Source: Aradus depressus
Taxonomy: Eukaryota > Arthropoda > Insecta > Hemiptera > Aradidae
Assembly (NCBI GenBank): GCA_963662175.1
Contig: OY759225.1
Span: forward strand, 19,827,601 to 19,891,600
Direction: 5' to 3'
Length of the DNA stretch: 64,000 bases
A program made the translations under genes and the position numbers. Positions within the stretch are counted from its first letter, which is position 1. Every line of letters begins with the position of its first letter. The notes under the pieces are model-generated. The model was given only the letters and a program-made list of their open reading frames with translations. It was not told where the DNA came from and ran no database searches. This document shows, piece by piece, positions 51,525 through 61,850 of this stretch.

Positions 51525-51920
51525 GAGTTTTCAACGGAATTTCATGTTTTTCCGACCTTTAGACTACAAGTATGAAAAAAAAAATGTTGTCTGTGTGTGT
51601 CTGTGAACAAGATAACTCTCGATAGAATGAAGGTAACGACACAAAATATGTGAATCCAGAACCCTTTAACGACGACACCTATCGATTTTCAGCCGAATCG
51701 GTCAAAAAGGAGAAGGGATTAGAAGAGAGGTTTGGCTTAAAAAATCCCAATAACTGCCGATCTAATGAATTTATCGACAGAAAATTTAGTATAATTCAGG
51801 AGCTCCTAAGTAAGTCCACTGTTGAATATTGACCCAAATGGTTAACTGGTTTTGGAAGGGGAGCGAAAATTTTATTAATTAATTCGTTCTGGGGCAGTAC
51901 ATTTCCAGTGATGCACCAAC
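51525..51920 (+). repeat. Dispersed repeat family A, long copy
   Basis: AGTTTTCAACGGAATTTCAT, GTGTCTGTGAACAAGATAAC, AACGACGACACCTATCGATT, AATAACTGCCGATCTAATGA, GGTTTTGGAAGGGGAGCGAA and CGTTCTGGGGCAGTACATTT in order. Continues for a few bases after the hAT MITE. Confidence 0.8.
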
Positions 51921-52340
51921 CAAGGGCGGATCCAGGATGCCAGGAGGGGGGGGGGGGGGGGGGGTGTAAAATTTCGTTGGTTCAAGATTTGGATATTATA
52001 CCCTATTCGCAAGATTTGGAACGATGAAGGACAAGTAATATTTTGGCTGGTTTGACGAAGCGCATGAATTAACAATCAAGTCTGAAATATTATTATAATA
52101 GTAACAGGTTGAGTAACAGTCTGAGTCTGTAAAGGAATGACGTCATTAAAGTCTGTGCGCAAGACCGCAAGATGTCCTTCGCGCATCACTAGGACGTCTT
52201 TCCCAATTTAATGTGCATATTCTTTTTCCTTAACGAAACTGACTTATGAGCCTCTGCGATAGGGGGGTGGGGATGGGGGGGGGGGGGGGGGGAGGGGTTA
52301 AAAGCAAAATTACCCCACCCTCCCCTTGTATCCGCCACTG
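51921..52340. mobile_element. hAT-type MITE
   Basis: Left CAAGGGCGGATCCAGGATGC and right (reversed) CAGTGGCGGATACAAGGGGA are imperfect hAT-type ends. The flanking 8-bp sequences GCACCAAC (51913-51920) and ACACCAAC (52341-52348) match at 7 of 8 positions, as expected for hAT. Two long G runs (19 and 18) lie inside, near each end. There is no transposase. Confidence 0.8.
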
Positions 52341-52440
52341 ACACCAACGACTTTTTAATTTTGTTACGCTATACCCTAATGCTTTAAGATTTGTTATTTA
52401 CTTTTCATTATTTATATTTTATATATTTATTTTATCCTGT

Positions 52441-52490
52441 ACCACTGATGATGACGCTGTTGCCTTTTATTTCTATGAGATACAATATTA
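52441..52490 (+). mobile_element. PLE end fragment (GACGC family)
   Basis: ACCACTGATGATGACGCTGT then jumps to CCTTTTATTTCTATGAGA: the second half of the hammerhead motif is deleted. Confidence 0.6.
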
Positions 52491-52499
52491 TAGTCAAAT

Positions 52500-52910
52500 A
52501 AAAGTAATACTGTCCATTAATTACCTGGAATCTAAGAAATCCATTTAAAGCCATTGTCTAGGACATAGACAAACAACCCAAGAAGGTCCCTGATATGAAC
52601 CTGTCTGCTGCCATGTCCAAATGACTCCGTTAATGACAGACCTAATGACCTAATGACCATGTTAACACACAACTAATGACATCATTTCTTTAACAGCTTT
52701 CTTATCTTCAACGAAACACTCCAGGATATGTCTCTGAGAAAAGTCTAAAATTATACTGAGCAAAACTTAATAAATTCTTTAAAAGGATGAATGTCGCAGA
52801 TAAGGGTGAAAGGTTGTATAATTTTTCAAGAAAACAAACTTCACTGTAAACTGTATACAAGAATGTTCGCTCCTTTGTAGCCCCTGTGAAGTTTTTTACA
52901 TAAATATACA
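52500..52910. other. No gene seen
   Basis: AT-rich. CTAATGACCTAATGACCATG is a small direct repeat near 52640. No long frame or recognised repeat. Confidence 0.35.
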
Positions 52911-52911
52911 A

Positions 52912-53070
52912 ATTATTTGGAAGTTATGTAATCAGTTGGAAATTCGAAGTTGAGTTTTCTACAAAATTCCAAAAAGGCGTCGGTGAGACATCGGCTATGT
53001 ACGTTCCCAGCAAGAATTTATCAATAACGTTTTCGCTCTCCCTTCAAATCCAATCGATTTGGGCTAAAAC
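52912..53070. repeat. Family A fragments
   Basis: A plus piece (TTTGGAAGTTATGTAATCAG; TTTTCTACAAAATTCC) is followed by a minus piece (GTGAGACATCGGCTATGTAC; CCAATCGATTTGGGCTAAAA). Confidence 0.6.
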
Positions 53071-53264
53071 TGAACATTAGGTAGAAAGAACCTTTTTCGC
53101 GACGAACGTAATCAAGCCAACGTCTAAAAAAAATTGGGTCCAAAACGACATTTTAAGACGATTTTCGATATGTATATCTCAAAAACCGGGCAGTATTCGA
53201 TAAATGTATTTTATATAAACTGCGAAATTGACGACTGTACATTTTAGTTCTTTGGGCATCTCAT

Positions 53265-53440
53265 GTTTGGCTTTATATAACCAACATTTTCCACACTCAT
53301 AGCTTCATATAACTTCATATAACCAACATTCCAGACGCATGGCTTCATATAACCAAAATATTCCACACGCATGGCTTCATATAACCAACATATTTCACAC
53401 GCATGGCTTCATGTAACCAATATATTCCACACGCTTCAAT
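53265..53440. repeat. Short tandem array, unit about 31 bp
   Basis: GCATGGCTTCATATAACCAA recurs with AACATTTTCCACAC / ATATTCCACAC variants, about five units. Confidence 0.8.
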
Positions 53441-53860
53441 TATAAAGAAGGGATATATGCAGAAGGTGCTCGGATCGAAGATTGTTTACCGAGACGCCAA
53501 AATTATTTATAAAACAGTTCTGAGACAGGTCGTCATATATGCGAGTGAAACCTGGGTCCTGTCTAAGAGGGACGAAGTCTTGCTCAATACGTGGAAGAGG
53601 AAGATATATATATGGAGGATATGTGTCCTTCGTGAAGCAGGGGCGGCGCCTATGGCTGGGGCATTTACAGAGGATGGCCGAGGAAGATACTGGGGGGACA
53701 CCCGAAGAAGACGAGGTACGCTTAATTAAGTTGGCTGGAGGACTACCTCAGAACGATGGGTGTGAGAAGATGGAGACGGCAGACTGAGGATAGAGAGGAA
53801 TGGCGGAAGATCGTTGCGGAGGCCCTGGTTCTACAAGGACCGTAGCGCCAAGGAAAGTGA
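53441..53860 (+). pseudogene. RTE-like LINE C-terminal region
   Basis: Frames in succession: IIYKTVLRQVVIYASETWVL then SKRDEVLLNTWKRKIY (the IYKTVIRPVxxYGSETWxL motif of RTE), RLWLGHLQRMAEEDTGG (RWxGHVxRM), and WLEDYLRTMGV...WRRQTEDREEWRKIVAEAL. At least two frameshifts separate these blocks. The tail corresponds to the remnant at 5258-5442. Confidence 0.85.
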
Positions 53861-53880
53861 AAAGTGAAGAAAGATATATA

Positions 53881-54219
53881 CAGTAGAACCTCGATTATCC
53901 GGGGTAATGGGGGGAAAGGTCGCACGGATAAATGAAAACCACGGTTAATCGACCTTCTATGTTTTTTGCGGTTTGAAATTATTTTCCTTACTTCAGTTCA
54001 AATTTTTCTCAAAATCATGACGTCATGGAAGTCAAAATTTTCGCAGAAGTTCAGGAGAACATCAACTGCATCCATTAGCTTGACTTATCTGAATGTTTTC
54101 TTCTTTAGCCCCAAAGCTGTCATCATTGTCATTCTACTCTGTTTCTAAGTTTCTAGGAACCTATATTTACTGCTAACACACCACGGGTAATCGAGAGACG
54201 GTTAATCGAGGTTCTACTG
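53881..54219. mobile_element. pogo/Tigger-like MITE
   Basis: TA flanks both sides. Ends are CAGTAGAACCTCGATTATCC and, reversed, CAGTAGAACCTCGATTAACC, the usual pogo/Tigger-type terminal sequence. 339 bp, no transposase. Inserted directly after the RTE tail. Confidence 0.88.
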
Positions 54220-54584
54220 TACAGAAATGCATTTTAGTTGCATAATATCAGTAAGTCAGTTGCATTTTTTTTATTAGGTGATTAGAACTTTTATTTTATT
54301 TGTATTGTTATCATTCTATTTACTTATTCATTAATATTATCTTACGTGTTTTTTTTTTAATTTATAAGAAAATTTCTTTTTTATTCAACCATTATCTTAT
54401 TAACTTTTTCTTTCCTCAAGCCTTAGTATTTTTTTTTTTTTTACATAGAGAATGTCCCCTAGGTCCCATGACGGCAAAAATAATAATGTACCTATTAAAT
54501 TAAAATTTGTAAATAATGCAACAGGTACCGAGCAAAGCTCAGTTCTTCGGTACTCATTCAAAACAAAAAAAAAGTCATCGATGA

Positions 54585-54890
54585 ATGTTATACTTCCCCA
54601 GCACGAATTAATCAATTATGTTTTCGCTCTCCCTCCAAATTCAATCGACCGTTTGGGCTAAATCTCAATATTTGACTTATATAGTGGACTCTGGATCCAC
54701 ATATTAAATTTTGTGTCGATACATTCATTACATCGGCAGTTATAAGGATTTTTGAGATGAGCACCCCTCTGATTCCCCTCTCTCTTTCAGCTGATTCCGC
54801 TGAAAATTATTAGTTGTCGTCCTTACAAGGCTTTGAATATAAATATGAAATTTCGTGACAATATATTCATTCTATCATTCTCATTCACTC
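54585..54890 (-). repeat. Dispersed repeat family A, long copy
   Basis: TATACTTCCCCAGCACGAAT, TTTTGTGTCGATACATTCAT, ACATCGGCAGTTATAAGGAT, GCTGAAAATTATTAGTTGTC. Confidence 0.78.
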
Positions 54891-54899
54891 TCCCCCACC

Positions 54900-55253
54900 C
54901 CTTTCTTAAATTCATTGAATACTGCGCATTACTGGGAATTTGAAACCATTCTCAGAATTACGTTCTACAATGGAGGGAGGGGGAAGGAGAGTGATTTGTG
55001 AAAAAAAGGGGTTGGTAGAAGAAAGTCCTTTTATGGCAATATCACATATAATTTTTTTTTTTCAGATTTAATACTTCCGATAATCTCGTTATAACTATAA
55101 TAAAGGACTGATAACAAACTAATTTACAAGAAAATAAATAAGAGATAAACTATGAAAATATGCCAAGTTGCATCAGAGTTTATCGTAGGATTACCAACTC
55201 AAGGATTCCTACTAATCCAGGTCGCAGGGAACTCAAAAACGTAACGTAAGTTA
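54900..55253. other. No gene seen
   Basis: Purine-rich and AT-rich sequence with no recognisable feature. Confidence 0.35.
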
Positions 55254-55905
55254 ATTTTTTGGTGTAAGAACAGAAACATATTACATAAAATTAGTTAGAT
55301 ATTGTGACTCATTCTCAACGAGCACCTGGCTCGGGACCCTCAGTTAAGGTCCCATCCGAAGGACGGCGTGCTCAAGGGGACGATTCACTAATCGGTGTGC
55401 TAGTCTACTTAGCTCAAAAGATCGCGGGTCAAAACTCGGCCGAGGTGTAAGAACACTTTGAATTTAAATTGTGTAATAAGTGATTTTGGTGTAAGAACAG
55501 AAACATATTACATAGAATTGTTAGATATTGTGACACATGCTCGACGAGCACCTGGCTCGGGACCCTCAGTTAAGGTCCCATCCGAAGGACGGCGTGCTCA
55601 AGGGGACGATTCACTAATCGGTGTGCTAGTCTACTTAGCTCAAGATCGCAGGTCAAAACTCGGCCGAGGTGTAAGAACAGACTTTGAATTTAAATTGTGT
55701 AATAAGTGATTTTGGTGTAAGAACAGAAACATATTACATAGAATTAGTTAGATATTGTGACTCATGCTCGACGAGCACCTGGCTCGGGACCCTCAGTTAA
55801 GGTCCCATCCGAAGGACGGCGTGCTCAAGGAAACGATTCACTAATCGGTGTGCTAGTCTACTGAGCTCAGGATCGCGGGTTAAAACTCGGCCGAGGCTAC
55901 GTTTT
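55254..55905. repeat. 226-bp tandem array containing SINE pieces
   Basis: GGTGTAAGAACAGAAACATA occurs at 55261, 55488 and 55714. Each unit holds a scrambled SINE: GGCTCGGGACCCTCAGTTAA, GTCCCATCCGAAGGACGGCG, then AGCTCAAGATCGCGGGT, CAAAACTCGGCCGAGG. SINE pieces within one unit are not in native order or orientation, so the unit arose from a rearranged SINE before duplicating. Confidence 0.88.
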
Positions 55906-55964
55906 TTTATCTGGGAGATAGTATTAAATTATCAAAATGTCCAGCAGTCATGAGTGTTTAATAG

Positions 55965-56260
55965 ATACTCTAGCAGTATTACCCGGCGTTGCCCGGGGAA
56001 CTTTGAATTTTTACCATAATATCTCTCATGCAATTCCTAGGCATTCCTTCAACAATACATTCATGACTTTACAATTTTCTATTAGTCACATGGAATTTGG
56101 CATATAGTCAAATCCCGGAAAAAAAGGCAATGATGTTTATTGTTTTGATATGAAAACTAATTTAAGACCAAGCAGCGATGGTCATCGTAGCTGATTAGAA
56201 TAACCCGTGCTACGGTGTACACCCGAGATGCGTGGGTGGGGTAAGGGTGTGGTAGAAAGA
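55965..56260 (-). mobile_element. Helitron 3' end, inverted
   Basis: CTAGCAGTATTACCCGGCGT, TGCCCGGGGAACTTTGAA is the reverse complement of the hairpin terminus at 16834-16862 and has the same ...CTAG end. The interior differs from the other two copies, so this is another Helitron subfamily. The 5' end was not found; the right limit is a guess. Confidence 0.65.
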
Positions 56261-56506
56261 AGTCTCAAACATTTTTAGTGCTCCATAGAAACCAATGCAA
56301 AAAGGTTTTATGCAACATTTTAAGTACATTAAAATGACATCAGTTATAAAAATTCTTCATCATTGATTTTATTCATCCATCATTTTAAGTTCAGTTTGAA
56401 GTTTTGAATACTACAATTTTTGATGGCAAGTGGTATTAGATTATAAGCTCGAATGCCTAGGTAGTAAACATTAAGTTGCGTAATTTTTTTGTCAAATGGG
56501 GTAAAA

Positions 56507-57180
56507 CTGCCATCTTAGCTGCTGCTGAATCTTCCATACATGCCTCGTTCACATTACAACACCATGTTACTCAAATTGAGAACTGGTGCAACATTTGGAA
56601 AATTAAACTCAACACGAACAAATCACAACATATCACATTTACACTAAGACGAGATACATGTCCCGCCGTTTTTATCTACAACAAGCCCCTCCCTCAGACT
56701 AACACCGTGAGATATTTGGGACTTACTCTGGACAGACGACTGACATGGAACCCACATACAAGCCCCATACGTAATACACTAAACAAACGATTAAAAATGC
56801 TTTATTCTCTTCTGCACAGACATTCAAAATTACCCTTAACACAAAAACGTAACTACTACACATTTCTACTAAAGCCACTCTGGATGTATGGCTCACAAAT
56901 CTACGGTTCGGCTAAAATATCTAACCTGAAACGTATCCAGGTTTTCCAGTCAAAGACACTCAGACTCATTACACAATGCCCACTATACGTAAGTAACAGA
57001 ACACTTCACAATGACCTCATGATAAACACAGTACACGACACAATTCAGGACCTTTACAGACGTTTCCACAGCAAATTGCATTCACACCCAAATCCTTACG
57101 TCCACTCACTTTCTTCACCACACTTGCCACACAATCCTCCCAGGAGATTGAAGAGGAGGTGGAACCGTGACTTAATATAA
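56507..57180 (+). pseudogene. Jockey-like reverse transcriptase C-terminus, second family
   Basis: Open to the TAA at 57178. Motifs: WKIKLNTNKSQHITFTLRR, VRYLGLTLDRRLTWNPHT, LKPLWMYGSQIYGSAKISNL, LRLITQCPLYVSNRTLHNDL and PPRRLKRRWNRDLI at the end. It is about half identical by eye to the 43500 copy in the shared blocks. The open frame extends upstream of 56507 by chance. Confidence 0.88.
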
Positions 57181-57394
57181 TCCCAAATTACAACCCCCCA
57201 CTTCTTGAAACAAAATCATAATATCGCTATTCATTGATAATAACCATAATATTCATTGTTTTAAATTTCGCCCTGAGGAGCTACCGCTGGGTGGCCTTCC
57301 TCTCTCACACCAATCAAGTCATCCACATTCAATGAAATCCTCTTGGTAGCTGGTTGTTGCGTCATGGTAACAGTTGCGACCAACATTATAAAGA

Positions 57395-57436
<42 letters not shown>
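56507..57436 (+). mobile_element. 5'-truncated Jockey-like LINE with poly-A and 9-bp duplication
   Basis: GGGGTAAAA lies at 56498-56506 and again at 57437-57445 directly after a 41-base poly-A (57396-57436). It starts at the codons for TAILAAAES, immediately after where the catalytic Asp pair would be, so it is dead on arrival. It is a textbook target-primed insertion. Confidence 0.92.
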
Positions 57437-57439
<3 letters not shown>

Positions 57440-58095
57440 GTAAAAAAACCGCTGCCGCCGGAGAGGGGGGAGGAGAGTATTGTGTAAAATCGTGGTTAGT
57501 ATATGAAAGGCCACAATACGTCTAATTGCCTATTGATCCGATGATTGCTTACGATATACTGTTGTGTTGCCGACTGTAGGTGAGTCTTGTCTCATTACTC
57601 TTGTTGTCCCTTCGTTGTTGACCAAATTGTGGAAGGGGAGAGGGTCGGGGTCAAGAGCTGTTTGAACGATGCAATGGGACCTCAGTGACGTGGCTGTCCT
57701 GGCTCTGTTTTTCAAAACAGGGTCACTGACTATATTTCTGTCAGTCTGTCTCAACACAATCATCCCACTTATATCGGTAACTGTTGAACGGGAGTCATCG
57801 CACAGACAGATTTTTTTTTATATTTGGAATCTAGAGGTCGGAAAACATGAAATTCCGTTGGAAACTCCGCATTTAATAATAATATAATCCCAACAAAATT
57901 TTTATATTTATATTTTGAATTTTACAATCAGTACAAACTATAAGTAAATTTGATGAATGACATTAAACATTAACGACATTAAATAAAAAAATAAAAAAAA
58001 TAAAAGAAAAAAAATTGTAATAATTATTGAAATAAGTGAAAAAATAAAATTCGTTGGTGAATCACCAGCAGTGTACTTTCCCAGGGAAAATTAAA
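57437..58095. other. No gene seen
   Basis: It contains family A scraps (GGTCGGAAAACATGAAATTC near 57837) and an AT-rich part shared with 35536-35640 (GAATGACATTAAACATTAA). Confidence 0.4.
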
Positions 58096-58097
58096 CA

Positions 58098-58306
58098 ATT
58101 GAATGGGTGGCTGGAAGAACGTTGCATGTTGAAAATAGGAATTTTTTTTTTCAAGTTATAGAGCCCTTGATATATCTCTGACAACCCCCACCCATTTTTT
58201 TAGTTAGATTTTAAGTCAATTGCACTCTATTGCCTTAAAATCTAACTTGAAAAAAAAAAAATTCCTATTTTCAACATGCAACGTTCTTCCAGCCACCCAT
58301 TCAATT
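58098..58306. mobile_element. Foldback MITE
   Basis: AATTGAATGGGTGGCTGGAA / GAACGTTGCATGTTGAAAAT on the left and its exact inverse on the right (58243-58306), about 62 bp each. A second internal hairpin TAGATTTTAAGTCAA / TTGCCTTAAAATCTA sits near the centre. Confidence 0.8.
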
Positions 58307-58778
58307 ACCTTTTGGCAATAATAATAATATAATATAATTTTTGGCCGATTACATAACTTCCCTTATACTCGTATCGCTGGGACTTTTTCATTTTTGGGTG
58401 AGGGTGTTATTTTGTACTGTTGACAATTTGATGGCATCTCGTCTCTGTGAGAGCGCCCTGATTTGAAAATCAAACTTGATTTTTTTTTTTTTTTTTTTTT
58501 TTCATAACTTGTCCTCTCGAGGTTCAGAGCAAGACATTTGCAAGAACTGGCTCTCCCCTCCCTTCGACATCGAAGATAAATAACCGGAAAGAGGCAAGGT
58601 GGGGGAGGGGATTAAGAAGTGAAAACGATATAAAATTTGCATAGGTTGGGTGTGAATACGGCGCCAGGTTCTGTCAACATACTGGGACAACCCAACCTTC
58701 TCCGACCGGGTCCTCATCTCTTGACGTTATTACATCCCCACAGCTATTCCAAGTATGGAGGAAGTTTTATAATCAGAA

Positions 58779-59431
58779 AGGGCCTAGCCGGATAAGAGTG
58801 CGAAAACTTACAGTTTGCACATATAAAAAGAAAATTTTCCTGAAAATTTCAGCTCCCAACTCCCATTATTCGATGAGAAAAAAAAAAAAATGAATTTTTT
58901 CTCATTAATAGAATACAACTGTCGATACTTTTTTTAAGTTCTTATGCTTCAAATATACCTTGATGTATTTTTTTATTATCTTCCGATTTAAATTCGATTT
59001 TTTATCAACTTTAGAAAAATTCAAAATGACCTTTTGGAATGTTATTTTTAAGTGACACTCATCAAATTTTCACAGAATACGTGTTTTTTATATCGAAATA
59101 TTCCCTAATTTTTTCAAATTTTTTGGTATGGTGCAACAATGTTAAAAAAATAAAAAATTGAAATTAAATCGAAAGATAATAAAAAAATACTATAGAGGTG
59201 TATTTGAAGCATAAGAACTCAAAAAAAATCGACAGTTTCATACTCGGAATAACCGCAAAGAAAAAAAAAAATAATGAAAATTGCATTTTTTTTATTTTTC
59301 ATTGAATAATGGAAGTTGGGAGCTGAAATTTTCAGGAAAATTTTTTTTTTTATATGTGCAAACTGTCGGTCAATTGCCCATTCGAAAATCGTTGGGGGCA
59401 GTTTTCGAACTCTTATTCGGCTAGGCCCTTT
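58779..59431. mobile_element. Long inverted-repeat element inside family A
   Basis: Ends AAAGGGCCTAGCCGGATAAG and, reversed, AAAGGGCCTAGCCGAATAAG; pairing resumes over CTGAAAATTTCAGCTCCCAA and TCTTATGCTTCAAATA on both arms, nearly 200 bp each. Flanks GAAGTTTTATAATCAG and TGTTGACTTTTCAACGGAAT are the two sides of a family A copy. No coding. Confidence 0.78.
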
Positions 59432-59635
59432 GGTGTTGACTTTTCAACGGAATTCCATGTTTACTGACCCGCCAGATCCAAAATATAAAATAAAAAATCG
59501 ACCGTTTGGGCTAGAATTCTAGTTATTTAAATGTTTTTATTATTTTTTTTTTCTCAAATTATACAGTACTATACATATGTACTATGAGACAACATTAAAT
59601 TGACAATGTAATTGTAATAATATACTATATAAAGT

Positions 59636-59983
59636 GAGGGCGCCGGTAGCTCAGTGGTATGCGTGCTTGACTTCTGAGCTCAAGGTTGTGGGTTCGTAAC
59701 CCGACCGAGGCCCTTAGTTTATTTTATCTGGGAGGTAAAATAAACTTAAGCACGCCGTCCTTCGGATGGGACGTTAAGCAATGGTCCCGAGCCTGTACGA
59801 TGTCAGGTACTCGTTAAAGACCCCTACCCTAGGTGAATAAAAATTTAGGGTAGGCAAAATTTAGGACTCCCATAGTAGAGTCGGGCTCATGTCCACCAGA
59901 GTGACGAAAGAGCGCTTTGGTAGAAGGCGATATGACCTCGTTGTTAAAGCCCGGGCATGAGTCATAAACCCTAACCCTAACCC
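59636..59983 (+). mobile_element. Full-length SINE, reference copy
   Basis: 13-bp duplication TACTATATAAAGT (59623-59635, 59984-59996). Head GGGCGCCGGTAGCTCAGTGG; B-box region GTGGGTTCGTAACCC with one change. Its tail reads CATAAACCCTAACCCTAACC, i.e. CCCTAA units rather than CCTAA. Confidence 0.93.
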
Positions 59984-60139
59984 TACTATATAAAGTTTAC
60001 AAACAAAATAACAAAGTAAAATTTGAGGATAAATCCCACAAGACCTAGGCCTGAGTGCGGGAAAACAATTTAAATGAGATACATATATAAAAGATGAAAA
60101 GATGGCTAACTAAGATTTTGACATAAGGAGTTAGGCAAT

Positions 60140-60590
60140 AGGTACTTAGTATTATAAGGGGAGTTATGTAATCGGTCAAAAATTATATTATATTATATTA
60201 TTATTAGGTATATGCGGAGTTTCCAACGGAATTTCATGTTTTCCGACCTCTAGATTCCAAATATGAAAAAAAAAATCTGTCTATCCGATGACTCCCGATA
60301 GAATGAATGTATCGACACGAAATTTTATATGTGAGTCCAGAACCCTCTAGACAACACATATTGTTTTTCAGACAAATTGAATGTGAATTCAAAACCCCAA
60401 AAGGACTTATTATTTTTCAGCGGAATCGGCAGAAGGGAAGGAGAGATCAGAGGAGGGCTTAACTCAAAAACCCCAATAACTGCCGATGTAATAAATTTAA
60501 CGATACAAAAGTAAGTATAAGGATTTAGGAGGACCTATATAAGTCAATTGTTGAATATTAGAGCAGTCATTTTGAAACACATTTTTTTGA
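60140..60590 (+). repeat. Dispersed repeat family A, long copy
   Basis: GGGGAGTTATGTAATCGGTC, AACGGAATTTCATGTTTTCC, GTATCGACACGAAATTTTAT, AATAACTGCCGATGTAATAA and AGTCAATTGTTGAATATTAG in order. A (TTATA)n insert lies near 60185-60210. Confidence 0.78.
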
Positions 60591-60927
60591 TTTACGCGAA
60601 AACATTTAGTTCTATCGAAAAATAGGTCAGTAACAAAAATGTTCCTTATAACATTTTCAGCATCAATAAGCACTTAGATTTGAGATAGGACCAATTTGAA
60701 CAAAATTATAGCCCCCTAAAATAAGAACAATGAATTTCCGTAGATTATAATTATAAAGATTTTTTGAGCCTATCACCGTAATTCCATTTTGTTCCTCGGA
60801 ACTTAGAAGTAAGAATAATGAATAATGATTCAATTATCTATCAAAACCCAAAAATATTTGACTAAAGATCATTTATAAAACGTATGTTTTTTACAAAATA
60901 TTGTCTATTTCACAAATAATATATAAT

Positions 60928-60965
60928 ATGGGAGTACTTTCGGTATTGCTACCATCTTCAGCCAC
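60928..60965 (-). ncRNA. Hammerhead-like motif, intact core
   Basis: Minus strand: UGG, CUGAAGA, unpaired U, GGUA-GCAA-UACC, GAAA, palindromic AGUACU, C17, CCA. This is the best preserved member of its family: all core bases are present and stem II is capped by a GNRA tetraloop. Confidence 0.6.
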
Positions 60966-61014
60966 GACTTAACAAATACTGAATTGAAGTTCAACTAGGT
61001 AGTTTACAATCCTA

Positions 61015-61049
61015 CCTGAAGATGGTAGCAATACCGAAAGTACTCCCAT
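61015..61049 (+). ncRNA. Hammerhead-like motif, stem I lost
   Basis: CUGAAGA (61016-61022), U, GGUA-GCAA-UACC, GAAA, AGUACU, C17, CCAU are intact, but the 5' side reads CCUAC and cannot pair with CCAU. The copy was truncated just before the motif. Confidence 0.45.
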
Positions 61050-61104
61050 ATTATATATTATTGGTGAAATAGACAATATTTTTTTAAAAACATATGTTTC
61101 ATTT

Positions 61105-61690
61105 ATTTTTATCAAGTGTTTCATAATATCTCTGCAAAAATGTTTTTTCAAGTGATTGGATATTGTCCCCTTCAAAGTACTCCCCTAGGGAAGCTATACA
61201 TTTTTCCCAACGCCGTTTCCACTGCTGGAAGGACCCTGAGAACTCATCTTCTGGAATGTTGTTCAGATTCTCCAGCGATTTTTCTTTAATTTCGTCAGTT
61301 GAGTGAAATCTCTGCCCTTTTAAGGGTACCTTGAGTTTCGGAAATAGGAAAAAGTCCGCAGGGGCCAGGTCTGGTGAGTACGACGGCCATGGCGTTTTTT
61401 GTACAATAATTGCGAATGAGCAACACAGAATGATGCACCCACTCCCCACTTGGCCAGAGCTCAGGTGTCTTCCTCCTCACAGCCTCGAGGAAATGTCTCA
61501 GGGTTTCAAGGTAACGAAAATGATTAATTGTCTCACCACGTGGAAGAAATTTGTTGTACACACCCTTCCATTGGAAGAAAACAGTGAGCATGACCTTGAC
61601 GTTTGATTTGACTTGACGAGCTTTTTTGGGTGTTGGAGAGGATTTTGTCTTCCAATGTGATGATTGGGTCTTTGTCACGAGTTTCCCAAA
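61105..61690 (-). pseudogene. Mariner transposase fragment
   Basis: The minus frame reads SSHWKTKSSPTPKKARQVKS, NVKVMLTVFFQWKGVYNKFL, ETINHFRYLETLRHFLEAV and RRKTPELWPSGEWV, then after a frameshift YSPDLAPADFFLFPKLKVPL, KGQRFHSTDEIKE and CIASLGEYFEGDNI. The block with the third catalytic Asp is present. The HHDNAPAH block with the second Asp is broken at the frameshift. Clearly a pseudogene. Confidence 0.9.
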
Positions 61691-61850
61691 AACGTCTGTT
61701 ACTTCACAACAAAGTAGGTTGCAAAGAATCTACAGAAACACCTGAGCTCAGGAAGAGTCACAACAACTAATGCTGACAACTGTACCGCTCTCTAACGCTC
61801 CGTTGGCGCGCAATCCAAAAAGTCCTGGAACTTTTTGATCACCCCTCATA
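61105..61850 (-). mobile_element. Mariner element, internally deleted
   Basis: The outer end on the right reads (minus strand) TATGAGGGGTGATCAAAAAG, a mariner-type inverted terminus, at 61831-61850. The opposite terminus was not found. About 150 bp of leader is joined directly to the transposase C-terminal two thirds, so the DNA-binding part and first catalytic Asp are deleted. Confidence 0.75.

Larger units (their letters stand above)
60877..61100. mobile_element. PLE 3' ends, head-to-head (GGUA family)
   Basis: TCATTTAT flanks it (60869-60876 and 61101-61108). A minus copy (about 60880-60975) and a plus copy (about 61008-61098) share TATTGTCTATTTCACAAATA / TATTGGTGAAATAGACAATA and the hammerhead region. 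Inserted near the 3' side of the mariner remnant. Confidence 0.75.
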
